Below, one piece after another: positions 1-9,982 of a DNA stretch of 14,611 bases. The position numbers were made by a program, and so were the translations under genes. Location of the stretch: the NCBI GenBank assembly GCA_009801085.1, contig VNWV01000079.1, positions 1 through 14,611 of the forward strand, read 5' to 3'. The notes beneath the pieces are model-generated. The model was not told the DNA's origin and searched no databases. It saw nothing but the letters and a program-made list of their open reading frames with translations. Source of the DNA: Lasiodiplodia sp. COLG20. Taxonomy: Eukaryota > Ascomycota > Dothideomycetes > Botryosphaeriales > Botryosphaeriaceae. Numbering within the stretch: the stretch's first letter is position 1; each line of letters starts with the position of its first letter.

Positions 1-1984
1 CACACATGTTGCCATCTCCTGGGTTAGTCGCCTGTACATGCATCGATACAGTTTCCACTTCATCATCCACGTCGACGTCACCGTCTCTCTGGTTAGTCAT
101 CTCTGGGTGCATGGATAATGTCGAAACCGGTGGTGCAGGTGCAGTGTCGTGTCCCGTTCTGCCAGGGGCGTTGATGTTGCGATTTTGAACCAGCTCGTGC
201 AACCGATTTCGCCGTCCTGGCTCATAATCTCCGAGCGTAGTCGGACCGAGGTCACCGTATCCAGCCGTGGGGTCGTCTTCTTCGTCAGTCATGCCGTCCT
301 CATCATCATGCATGTCGTCTTCTTCATCAGCCGTGTCGTCTTCTTGATCAGCCGTGTCGTCTTCTTCGTTAATCGTATTGTCTTCATCGGTCGTATCGTC
401 GTTTTCCGTAGTCATCGCCTCGCGCACCAGCTGGGCGCCGGGATCCTGCTGGCCATGGTTCTCGTCTGGCTGCGTTTGCTCCACCAGCACGGGCTCGACA
501 CCGTCCACCTGCCGTCTTCCCAGTCTACGCCGTCTGAATCTGAACGAGCTACCCTGGTTCCTGGATCCTTGGGGCAGCCCGGGCCCGAGCGGGGCTGTCC
601 GCTCTGCACCCATGCCCGGACTCTCCTCGGGAGTCAAGCCGCGGATCTCGTCGCCGTCGCAGTATACGTTCCGCAGCCGGTCGCACGCGTCCGCCTCGGC
701 CGCCGCAATCTCCTCGAGGCACTCGTCCCTGGCCTCTTTGATGGACGTTATGCAATAGTCGCATTCCTCGGTGACATTGTTCTCTGCGATGCCAATGATG
801 TCGTTTGTGTCGACTTGCTCGTCCATGTACTTTTTGACGAGGCCGGGCAGGTGGGCTAGGACTAGTGGCTGGACGTAGTTGGTGATGAGGGGCGGCAGGG
901 AGCAGTTGTCATCTTGATCGTCTTGGCCGTGCAGCGTGTCCGAGAGGTGGATCCGGAGCAATTCGGGCAGCATTCCCGGGAGTAGGTTCCGCATCATGTC
1001 TGACAGCTGCGTCGCTAGTTCGATGGCGACCATGCCCCGCAGGGATACGATCATCTTGTTGAAATCGCTACTATCGCTTTTACGTTGCCGTTGCTCTTTC
1101 GACCCAGGCAATACGTAGGTGGGGGGCTCTGATCCGGAGTCGGAGTCGGTATCGAAGTCTGTGGTGTTCGAGACGTGGTGGCGGCTGCTTGGACTCGGCG
1201 CTGGCCCGTCACCGCTGGCGGCCCTCTTTGCGGCGGCGCTTGCACTAGATAGAGATGCTACAAGCAATCATCAGAACGATCACAAAAGGGCAGCGCAGCG
1301 TATTTTACCTTGTCGAATCCGCTTGCCCGTCGACTTTCCTGTCTGCGGGGGCACATAGGAAGGCGGGGGTTCGGGTATGTTGAAAACTTCCCAAGTGGCT
1401 TCACGGCCGCAGCGTCCACCTTGGAGTGAATATAGATTAATATCACTAGGAGCCAATTGATTGGTGGTAGTCATCCGGATGAACTCATCAAGCGCTAGCC
1501 GGCGGGATGGTGAAAGATTGGAGGCAGGTAGATACAGTCGGATTTCAGTGGCTCGGCAAACGTCTTGAAAGCATCGTGCGCTAGATTGATACGCAGCGAC
1601 AGGCGTTAGAGTTGTAGCCGCCTGTGGGCAAATCACTTGGCCAGGGGTGCTGGTTGACACCGAGATAATAAGAATCTCCTCAAGAGAGTTGATAGGAGCG
1701 TGCTGGCGAATGTGTTCTGCGATAGACGGAGGGACCCGCTCCACGCCAAAGGAAGTGTGCATCTGGTGAATGTTGTGGGGCGTCAAGTGAAGGCTAACAT
1801 GTTGCATGCCTTTGAGTCCCTCGTATTTAGCCGTGAACCGGATAGCAAGCATTCCGTGAGAATGTGCTCGGTCAAACCGAAGGGTCATGAAGCAGTAAGC
1901 CCATGCCGCGTCTGAGGCTTGGACGACAACAGCATTGTTATTGAAGACGTAGGAAGGTTGTTGGTCACGGCCCCGTTGAGGCAT
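1..1984 (-). CDS. Large uncharacterised fungal protein, C-terminus off the left edge (partial, one intron)
   Basis: I do not recognise this family. The ATG at 1982-1984 (A at -3) opens 225 codons to a splice donor. After a 51-bp intron (1258-1308) the frame continues without a stop from 1257 to base 1, giving at least 644 residues. I checked the triplet register across 1-1257 and found no stop. The first ~225 residues look like a folded globular domain. A Ser/Ala-rich, then acidic linker follows (about residues 226-275), then a leucine-rich helical stretch, and a Cys-containing region at roughly residues 375-420 with a CDYC pair. A basic Arg-rich patch precedes an acidic heptad array (272-400). 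No signal peptide or membrane segment was seen. The layout of globular head, charged linkers and acidic tail would fit a nuclear or scaffold protein, but that is inference. The plus-strand open frame at 149-859 is its antisense shadow. Confidence 0.75.
272..400 (-). repeat. Tandem 21-bp repeat encoding acidic heptads
   Basis: About six consecutive 21-bp units within the left-edge gene encode variants of a heptad such as DTADQED, DTADEED, GMTDEED and NTINEED. On the plus strand it appears as recurring GTCGTCTTCTTC blocks. The array is in frame, so copy-number change would lengthen or shorten the acidic tract without breaking the protein. Confidence 0.85.
1258..1308 (-). other. Spliceosomal intron in the left-edge gene
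   Basis: On the minus strand the donor GTAAAA starts at 1308 and the acceptor TTGTAG ends at 1258, giving 51 bp, a usual length for filamentous ascomycetes. A branch-like CTGAT lies about 13 nt before the acceptor. Splicing joins CAA-G to CA-TCT and opens more than 400 further codons, whereas reading through meets a stop 8 codons after the donor. Confidence 0.75.
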
Positions 1985-2989
1985 GATTACTTGGCACTAA
2001 CCTAGAGATGATGGGATCAGGAGGTGACATAATGTAATTGATTCATGGTAGTAAGTATTAAAGGCGATGCCCCACCGAAAGCGGTGTTCCCACCCACCCG
2101 GGCTTTTATTGACGCGGGCAGCCCTGACTCGCAGTAACGAACACGCGCTCTGAAACGACGGTACTCTACAAGCCGAGGGATAGCAGAAACCAGCCTTACC
2201 GCATAAGAGCCGGCGGCCTGGACTTACCCCTCCCGAAGGAGGCCTTATGAAGCCACAAGGATGGCAAGCAGGGGCAACAGCAGCACACACGACAAGGCTG
2301 GTTTCCACTACTCCATCAGGATCCCAAAACCATGTCCATCGGCCGGCACGGAGCCAGTCGTATCGGGCGCGGTAGGAATCGGCGGTCATCGGAAGGCAGA
2401 GGACGTCGGATCGAAGGCGGTCAAGGAGGGATGGAATACAGAGCTAAGGCGTAGAGGAAGAGGAAGATAAGCAATTGAACGAAACGTACAGGCGAGTAGA
2501 AGCAGGCTATAGAGGGCGCGGCGTTGCGAGACAGCGGTGCGTTGCGCGATGGCGGTACCGACGGCGAAGAAAAAACAGCAGGAGAGGGGACGTGGAATAG
2601 TACCGAGCGACGACGCGTCACAACTTTGATGGCGGTGACGATGGTGACGATGAGAATGGTGATGAGGATAGGTGGAGAGAGCGGTTGGTCGTGGGGCGGC
2701 AGATCGCGACGAAGTGAAGCCGGAAAAATAAGCGCCCGTTGGCCCGAGATCGGCAGCAACCGACGGTCGAATCTACTCAACAGGGGGGTTTGTTTTGGCC
2801 AATCCACCGCGCTCTTCTAAATCCACTGCGCAGGGGTCTTTCCACTTTAGTATAAGTCCTCCCGCGGCCTTACCGCCTCTTCGCCTCACCACATTTCTGC
2901 CGTCCATCACTCCTTCTACCCACCCGCCGCCTCACCGCCTCTTCTACCTTAACTAAAAATCTCTGCGGCGTATGCTTCCGTTCTTGCTA
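1985..2989. other. Spacer without a supported gene
   Basis: About 1 kb between the minus-strand left-edge gene and the plus-strand OrsD pseudogene. It should hold the promoter of the left-edge gene at its left end. Short open frames occur (for example 2421-2807 minus and 2524-2820 plus), but they overlap on opposite strands, are of simple composition and resemble no protein I know. At 2865-2960 there is a C/T-rich stretch in which the phrase accgcctctt occurs twice. No RNA gene was seen. Confidence 0.5.
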
Positions 2990-3015
2990 ACATTTGGCGA
3001 ATGCGCTCCAAATGT
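2990..3015. repeat. Perfect short inverted repeat upstream of OrsD pseudogene 1
   Basis: ACATTTGG (2990-2997) and CCAAATGT (3008-3015) are perfect 8-bp inverted arms around a 10-bp centre. The repeat lies about 160 bp before the first OrsD pseudogene. It could be a protein-binding site, a recombination core or chance. Confidence 0.4.
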
Positions 3016-3173
3016 AGAATAGACAGTGTAGGAGGAGAACCTATAGTTGAATCTTATAATAACGCGCTAGAAACGCGCCAAATTTTGCGTGCGAGAACTG
3101 CAACAGCGCGTTTAACGAGCCAGCTCTTTTCTACTTCCCCACCTACTACGTCCTCTATCGCTAAAACCGGGCC

Positions 3174-5806
3174 ATGGGCCAATCAAATGACTACTTTGAA
3201 TACCTTCCCGAGCACCGCTTACTTATCTGTAAACACCGCAAGCACGCTGTATGTCTAGACCAGATCAGGGCCCACCTGCGAGGCAAGCGTCACGAATTAC
3301 CTCCGAAAGAGGCGGCTGCTGCCCTAGCGGAAGTACAACGCCAATGGGCAGGTGCGGCTAAGGACGTTACCGAGGTCTACATCCCAACCCGGGTTCTCCA
3401 GCCGACTGCGCACTTGCCACTGTACAAAGACGGGTTGCTATGCCAGCTGGATGCTCCAAAGTGCCATTACGTCTGTCGGGGCCTGAAGACTCTAAAGGAC
3501 CATTGGCACAGGGTACCCATTGGTCACTAGGTACCAAGGGTGGACCTGGAAAACAGAAACTGAAGCTACTCCAGACCCGTCTGCAGGCTGCAAGAAAAGA
3601 GGTCTACTGCGAGAGATTTTTTAAAACTACCTGCGGCTCGCAGTATTTCCAGGTCGAGCCGGTAGATAACAGCGACGAGGAAGAGGGGGACACCGAAGCC
3701 GGTGCAGTAAGCGCTAGCCAAGAGGCTGACCTTATCAGAAAGCTGGTTGAGGAAGACCTGCAGGAGCGCAAACGCAGGCTCTACGAAGCAAGCCATATCT
3801 GTCATAACGAAGCTACCAAGACGAAGGTCTCGCCATGGCTGGAGGTAACTCGCTGGCCGTATTTTTTTAACCGTCTTAACCTCTCCGAGGTCTCCACGCT
3901 TGCCTACGCGGCCGACCTTACGGAAAAACCGTTGCTTGCTCTACTCTCCGAGAGCCTGGACCGGCTTGTCGAGCGGGCGCACCAGTCCATCTGCGAGGAC
4001 AAGATCAGCGTGTTCGATCAGGCCCGCATCAACAGCTTCATGGCTGGCAAGCCCTCGGGCACTGAGCGGCTGCTCATGATCAAGCTGCAGAAGAACACTT
4101 TTCGAAGCTACAAGCATTTGTGGAAGCGCCTTCTCTGCTTTGCCTGCCGCACGAGCCGGGTCGATCAGCCAATTCAACTTTCACACTAAATCACTCTCTC
4201 AGTTGTCGCACATTGAGGCTGTACTCTCACTATCAAGTGACCTGCGAGCTGCCATCTCGGATAGCGGCAGTGGCAGTACTTCTAGCGAAGTTGTGACAAA
4301 TCAGAGGCAGGCAGAAGTCGCTCTGGACAGGGCGTGCCTTCTCCTCTGCATCTCCCTCCTCGACCACAACATCAGAGGCAGCCACTTTGAAAGCCCTGTG
4401 CTCAGCTTCCTTGCCGTCGTCGGCATCGATACCAATAGGGACTGTGGCTTCCACGGGCCGCTCACATACTCGCCCCAGCTGTCCAAATTCATCAAGATCG
4501 CACAGATGCTCGTAATTGAGCGGACCGTGCTTTCAGCAGACGAAGGGGCCGTCGAATACCCCTCAGATCTACTCGACGAGATGAGACAGCGTTTTATAGT
4601 CCGAGGATCTCGCTCGGCTTTCGATTGGGCATGCCGGCTTCGCGCCTACGCAAAGAAGGTCGTCAGCAACACCACCGTTACTGGCTACATCACCTGGTCC
4701 GAGGATTACGACACAGTCACCTACAAGCAGACAACTCTCAGCATGGAGCGTTTGAAATCGTTCGTTAGTGACCAAGTGCGTCAAGCCCAAGAACTGCGGG
4801 ATCTGCTGCTGGTCCACCCTGAGGAGAACCACGAGGAGATCGTGCCCACTTTCCACCTGCATCGCCTTCAAGATGACCACAGTAACGATCAAAATGGGTG
4901 GAGCTTTCTGCATGATCCCAGAAATGCAGCGGAGTTGATCTACCTGGCGGAAGCGGCAGCTGGCTGATCAACCGCGTCCTCAACAATGACTGGCTACGGG
5001 ACGAGTTCGTGTGTCTTGGAAAGAAGAGGGAGCTGTGCTGGAAGAAGCCAGCCGTGAGCCAGTACCTGATCAAGGTCGACTACTTCCTCGAGCGTCTACT
5101 GCTCCTGGTCCATCTGAAATCCGGGCAGCCAGCACGTGGTACCGAATTGGTGAGCTTACAGCATTCGAACACTCGGCAGGGTCACCACCGGAGTATTTTC
5201 ATTGAGAACGGGCTCATCGGCACTGTTACCTCTTATCATAAGGAATACAATGTCACTGGATCGACAAAGATCATCCACCGGTACTTACCGCGAGAGGTTA
5301 GCGAGTTACTGGTGTACTACCTTTGGCTGGCTCTCCCGTTCTGGCAGAAGCTGGAAACTTTGGCCTTCAAACGCTTAAAGAATTCGTCGTCATTCTTGTG
5401 GCCGAAGGGATCTGGAGGCTGGGATAGTAGCAGGCTGGGAGCGGTTCTAGCCAGGGAGATAAGTGCTTACCTCGGCACAAGGCTGAACATCATGACGTAC
5501 AGACATATTGCCATCGCAATCTCACGTCAGCACTTGAGATGTGGAGGGTTCAAGAGAGATTATGGAATGGATAAGAAGCTTGTAGATGAATAGTCAACTT
5601 ATAGATCTTGGATTGTAGGTACGGTTTATGTAAGAGGCCTTTAGGAAGCGTCGGGGCATGTTGAGGCGAGAAGGATGGAATATCGGGCAATTAGTCAGGA
5701 ATGGCACAGCTTTCTTGTGTTTCGAGTTTACTTGGGTGCCCGAAAACGCCCGCTCGAGGGGAGTGGAAGTCAACGGAGCAGAGCTCTTAGGAAGGTTCGT
5801 TTAGGA
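3174..5806 (+). pseudogene. OrsD-domain / tyrosine-recombinase-like protein, copy 1, broken and lacking its helicase
   Basis: The ATG at 3174 begins an OrsD (PF12013) domain of about 110 residues, with the typical YLPEHRLLIC start and the LLCQLD...YVCRGLKTLKDHW second half. The reading frame then jumps near 3513, 4186 and 4940. Joined across these points it gives a long helical region and a tyrosine-recombinase-like core with GQPARGTEL, a YHK lysine, KIIHRYLPREV and YRHIAIAISR. Two in-frame TAGs (5591-5593 and 5642-5644) are followed by more recognisable sequence (GTVYVRGL, GHVEARRMEYRAI) to about 5760; the frame closes at 5807. From what I know of the family, a RecQ-like helicase normally follows, but none is present. 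The first zinc finger reads C-K-H-R, so the second cysteine is lost. The recombinase assignment rests on motif resemblance only. Confidence 0.8.
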
Positions 5807-5845
5807 TAAGCATTTTCATGGGTTAGCAGGGCTACGCTGAGAGCG

Positions 5846-5975
5846 CATGGGGTAGCTTGCAGTGGCGGACCACCATGGGAGAAAAATAGAGAGAGGAAGA
5901 AATTAAATCAGGTCCGACGCTAGCGAACAGAATCCGTGTTGGCAGTAAAAGTAGGTTCGATCAGATACTTAGAGG
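5846..5975 (+). repeat. Direct repeat, copy 1: truncated 5' leader of a third OrsD element
   Basis: This stretch aligns along its length with the leader of OrsD pseudogene 2 (about 6200-6324). Both have a GC-rich start, a purine tract (gagagaggaag against gagagagaagaaa), the block GGTCCGACG and a GTAGGTTCGA/GTAGGTCCGAC block. It stops at a T14 run just where the ATG of pseudogene 2 would be. I read it as the 5' remnant of another family member, truncated by insertion or deletion. Confidence 0.6.
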
Positions 5976-6199
5976 TTTTTTTTTTTTTTCTTTGGTAACG
6001 CTTGCTCCTGCGGCGCAGGAGTAGGCTTTTATCGCAGTCTAGTCTTCGCCACCCGACACATCCCCGCCGTCTCAACGAGTCTCTAAGATAGAAACATGCT
6101 TTGAGGCAATAACTCCGTTAGTAGACCCCGAAAGGAGTAAAACGGTCGTTGTAATAACTGATAAAGCGCTCGCACAAAGTTCGCCGGGTAAGACGGCAG
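5976..6199. other. Unassigned insert between repeated leaders, with T14 run and hairpin
   Basis: It begins with 14 T residues (5976-5989), followed by a perfect palindrome of 8-bp arms, CTCCTGCG/CGCAGGAG (6005-6012 and 6014-6021, one base between). The rest has no long open frame and resembles no element I know. The T run at the break could be the oligo-A tail of a minus-strand retroposed fragment, but no source sequence or target-site duplication was identified. Confidence 0.35.
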
Positions 6200-6324
6200 G
6201 GTTGGGGCAGCTATCAGCCGTGGGCCGCCGCGGAAGAAAAAAGAGAGAGAAGAAATCGATTGAGGTCCGACGTCGACAATAGCATTAGCATTGGTAGTGA
6301 GAGTAGGTCCGACATTAAGCTGCG
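6200..6324 (+). repeat. Direct repeat, copy 2: leader of OrsD pseudogene 2
   Basis: This is the counterpart of 5846-5975. It leads directly into the ATG at 6325, so it is probably the 5' untranslated or promoter-proximal part of the element. The spacing between copies is about 354 bp. Confidence 0.6.
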
Positions 6325-7192
6325 ATGGCGGGCGAGTACTTTGTTTATCTGGCCGAGCATCGAGTCGCAGTATGCAGGAAGTGCCGATACGGCGTATGGC
6401 CGGATCAAGTGGATGGTCATTTGCAGGGCAGGCATTGCAGGCTGAGCAGAGGCAGGGAGGAGGCGGTTGCTGAAGAGGTAAGAGGATAGCCCGGCTTGAT
6501 CAGGTATGCGAGCGAGTTCGAGGTGCCGGCACAGGTCGACGGACCGATCGTGGAGGTGCTGCTGTACGCAGACGGGCTGCTGTGCAGGCTGCAGCCGGAC
6601 AGGTGCCGGTATGTTTGCCGGGATAAGGTGGCGATGAAGAGGCATTGGTGGAAAGAGCATCAGTGGGCAGAGGCCGACAAGCAGGCGGCAGCGACCGTGG
6701 AGGAGGCCGAGAGGGATCAGGCGAACTCGTGGCTGGAGCGGACGCAGTGGCAGAAGTACTTGGTCGGCAAGAACCGCGAGAAGCTGCTGCGGGCCGTCAG
6801 AAAGCCGAGGAGCGAGGAGGACGACAGAAAGAACAAGAACAGATGGTGGAAGCCCCCCGGCGAGGAAGAAGACGATCCGAACGAGCCGATCGAAACGGCC
6901 GTGTGGGAGGCGATGGAAGAAGTCGCTCGCACCAGTCAGGAGCCCAATGCAGTGGTTTTTGGACTTGCGGGCGTACGAGATGAAGATTCACTTCAACACG
7001 ACGGCGAAGGGGCACGTCGGATGGAGGAACAGGGAGATGTTGGAGTACAAGAATGTGTCGTTCAGCATGACACAGTTCCGCGGGACGGTGCATAGACTAG
7101 TGTAGGCGAGGCCGAGGTGCTGCTCAAGGATTTGATGTTTTGCAAGGGCCGACAGGAGGTGCCCGACCCGACGAACGGCCGCCGAGGGGGGA

Positions 7193-7209
7193 TTTTTTTT
7201 TTTTTTTTT
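7193..7209 (+). repeat. T17 homopolymer inside the pseudogene
   Basis: Seventeen T residues sit where the protein alignment with copy 1 (WSFLHDPRN against FLQDQRN) expects only a short T-rich FL codon pair. The reading frame changes across the run, which fits slippage expansion of an ancestral TTTTT in the coding sequence. Confidence 0.8.
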
Positions 7210-8056
7210 ACAAGATCAGCGCAATAGGTTCCCCGTAGCCAGGCAGACGTAGTTGTTCGAGCGGATCATACAGGACGGCGCGGTCAAAAGGCGGTTCACG
7301 TGGCAGAGGACGGTATTCGGGTTGAGCCGTAAGGCGGTGATGGACTGGATGGACCGGGTGGCGGCATTTAAGAAGAAGCTGCTGGTATTGATGCACATCA
7401 CGGGCGGGCAGCCGGTAAGATGGCCGGAAATACTGAGCATCAGGCACAGTAACACGGCCGGGGTTGGGCACTAGCACGTTTTCATCGAGGACGGCATGGT
7501 TGTGTTCGTAACGCGGTATTACAAGGGGTACACGTTGCAGGGAGACGTCAAGATTATTCATCGATACTTGCCGCGGGAGGTAGGCGAGTTGCTGGTGTGG
7601 TATATGTGGCTAGTTTTACCGTTTCAGCAGAGGATGGAGGTGTTGGTATAGAGTAGACAGCAGGGGCAGAAGGGGCAGCAGCAGCAACAGTCGCCGCCGT
7701 TATCCGCGCATCTGTGGGCGCCCGAGCCCGGGGGCAAGAAGTAGACGACGGAGCGCATAAGGCAGGCGATGAAGCGGGAGACGGCGGCGGGGCTAGGGCA
7801 CGAGATTACCGTGCAGGCGTACCGCGACATCGCAATAGCGATTAGCAGGTAGTGGATCCGTGGGCCGACTTCGTTTAGGTAGGACGACGGCGAGGCGGAT
7901 GATGGCAAGCAGCCGTAGGACGAGGACGGCGCGGCGATTGCGGATGCGCAGGCAGGACACGTCGCACGTGGCGGGAATCGTGTACGCGAGGGGGATCATG
8001 GAACAGCTGGGCCGGGTGGCGGAGAGGAGGGAGAAGTTCCGGGCATGCAGTGTTGA

Positions 8057-9300
8057 TTGGCACTGATTTTGGGATTCGACTCGACTCGGGAGGTGGACGA
8101 GCGGAATGAACGGAACGAAGGAGACGGAAAAGGCGGGCAGGACGGGCAGGCAGGTGGTAGGGCAGATGGAAGAAGGGCAAGCAAGAAGCGGAGACGGTGC
8201 CCGTTCGAGGACGAGGCAGAAGAGGAGCGGCTAGACCGCTGGATCCGGCCGAACAAGACGAACGGCGAGGAACGGCTGAAGCAACTCGTGGGCAAGGAGG
8301 CGGTTTTCCGCAGCGTGCAGAAGCCGGCGTTGGATGCGATCAAGGCCGGGCACAGCCCCGTGGTGGCGGTGATGCCGACCGGGGCTGGAAAGAGTGTCTT
8401 GTTCATGCTGCCAGCTTGGGCGGAGCCGGGTGGGACGACGGTGGTGGTGGCGCCGCTGAAGTCGCGGCGGAAGGACATGAAGCGGCGGTGCGACGAGGCG
8501 GGAGTACGGTGCGCGGTATGGGACGGTAGGCGACAGCCGGATGCGGAGTCGATCGTGCTGGTGACGCCGGAGGCGGCGGTGGGTGAGGATTTTGGGACGT
8601 TTTTGAGGCGGATCAGGCGGACGAGGCAGTTGGACCGTATCGTGGTGGACGAGTGTCACGTCGTGTTGAACGATCGGGTAGAATTCCGGAAGCATTTGCA
8701 ACAGTTGGGTAAGTTGGTGGGGGTGGAGACGCAGATGGTGTTGTTGACAGCAACGATGCCGCCGGCGGAAGAGGGCAGATTTTACAAGAGGATGGGATGG
8801 ATGGCGGAAGAGGTGAAGTTATTTTAGGGGATCGACGGTGCGGAAGAACGTGCGGTATCGGGTGGTTGGAAGAAAGGGGAGTAGTAGGGAGTAGGAGGAT
8901 ATGGTGGCGGAGTTGGTGGAGCGGGAATTGACGGCATCGGTGGAGGGTAAGTGGTGATTTACTGCAAGACGAAGGCGGAAGTCAGCCAGTTAGCGAGGGC
9001 GGGCCGGTTTGTATGCGAGGCGTTTCATGCGGACATGAGCAAGCAGCGAAAAGACGAGGTGTTGGAAGATTTCCGGGTAGGCAGGGAGCGGGTGGTGGTT
9101 GCGACGAGCGCGCTGGGGATGGGGATCGACATTCCGGAAATCAGGTTGATCGTACACGCGGGAGAGCCGCGCAGCATGATGGATTACGGATAGAAGAGCG
9201 GCAGGGCGGAGAGAGATGGTGGTAGGAGTGAGGCGATAGTAGTGAGAAGGGGAGGTGGTAAGGCAGGAGCGGATGCAGATATAAGGATAGAAGACGAGTT
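8057..9300 (+). other. RecQ-like superfamily 2 helicase module within pseudogene 2
   Basis: The helicase motifs are in order. Motif I is MPTGAGKS (near 8371-8394), motif II is DECH (8648-8659), motif III is TATMP (near 8738-8754), motif IV region is VIYCKTK (8954 on), motif V is ATSALGMGIDIPEI (about 9102-9145), and motif VI survives as SGRAERDGGRSEAI just after the TAG at 9191. DECH and the short SF2 layout support a RecQ-like ATP-dependent 3'-5' helicase. No RQC or HRDC domain is recognisable. Frame breaks near 8825 and 8949 separate the two RecA-like lobes. In motif VI a conserved Gly has become Glu. Confidence 0.85.
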
Positions 9301-9447
9301 AGTTAGACGATATACGGATCCGGCGAACAAGAAGTCCGGCGCATAATCATAAACGAGCATTTTAATATAAGGAGTAGAAGGGTAGGGTGTAAGAAGGGTA
9401 AAGAGCAGTGAGACAATTGCGAGGAGAGGAAACGAGTAGAGAGGGGG

Positions 9448-9497
9448 GTAGTAGTAGCAGAAGCAGAAGAAGAAGGAGGAGAAGTAGTAGAGGGGTC
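9448..9497 (+). repeat. Trinucleotide AGN-rich tract (Glu/Ala/Val-rich coding)
   Basis: Runs of TAG/CAG/AAG/GAG triplets. In the element's frame (frame of 9355) they read as a stretch rich in Glu, Ala and Val between the helicase and the C-terminal Cys module, so they are probably part of the linker rather than an independent microsatellite. Confidence 0.55.
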
Positions 9498-9709
9498 GGC
9501 GAGTACGGCGGTAAATACGGCGGCGAATGCGGTAGTAGAATTAGAGGCAGAGCGTAGAAGGGAGGAGCAAAGGAAAGGAGAGCGGCTAGGGGCAGTGTTC
9601 GGCGAACAGAACCAGTAGCGGGCAAGGCCGCACGTAAGAAGGACAGGGCAGGTTAAGGACGAGTAGTTGAAGGTAGAGATGTCAGAGCGGCAGTTGCGAC
9701 GATAGAAGG

Positions 9710-9982
9710 GTGTATATGGGGATTGCAAGGCGGCAGGCAGAGGCAGAGCATGAGGTTGGTCAGTGTGTAGCAGAGCAGGGACGGCAGGCAGAGGACCGGC
9801 GACGGGGGCAGCGAATGGTCAAATACGATTGGTATACGGGGTGTTTTAGATGCGGGTTGCCGCAGAGGATATGCAGAGATTGGGAGAGTAACGACAGCGG
9901 GGGTTGGCGGCGGAGGGGACAGGGTTGTCAGTTTAAAGGGGTTTTGTTCGGGGCATTGTACTGGATCAAGTACGGGTACTAG
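9710..9982 (+). other. C-terminal Cys-rich module of pseudogene 2
   Basis: A 90-codon open frame contains CFRCGLPQRIC followed by a Trp/Gly stretch and GCQFKG, a pattern I associate with the tail of fungal OrsD-helicase proteins. The C-x2-C...C...C spacing suggests a metal-binding knuckle. After the TAG at 9980 the same frame still carries related-looking sequence (VWKRWLQWLGERGVD) up to the TAG at 10145. No independent gene is implied. Confidence 0.6.

Noticed and set aside
149..859. A 236-codon plus-strand open frame
   Set aside because: It lies in exact codon register opposite the left-edge gene, and its Val/Phe-rich stretch is the complement of the acidic repeat.
2421..2820. Overlapping open frames on both strands in the spacer
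   Set aside because: They have simple composition, opposite-strand overlap and no recognisable domain.
3001..3258. An 85-codon open frame overlapping the start of copy 1
   Set aside because: It is out of frame with the recognisable OrsD domain and has no protein-like features of its own.
5950..5966. GGTTCGA resembling a tRNA B box
   Set aside because: No flanking stems; the repeated copy reads GGTCCGACA, so it belongs to the element leader.
9303..9728. Minus-strand open frames rich in Leu, Ser and Pro
   Set aside because: They arise from the purine-rich plus strand; the plus strand carries decayed element sequence here.
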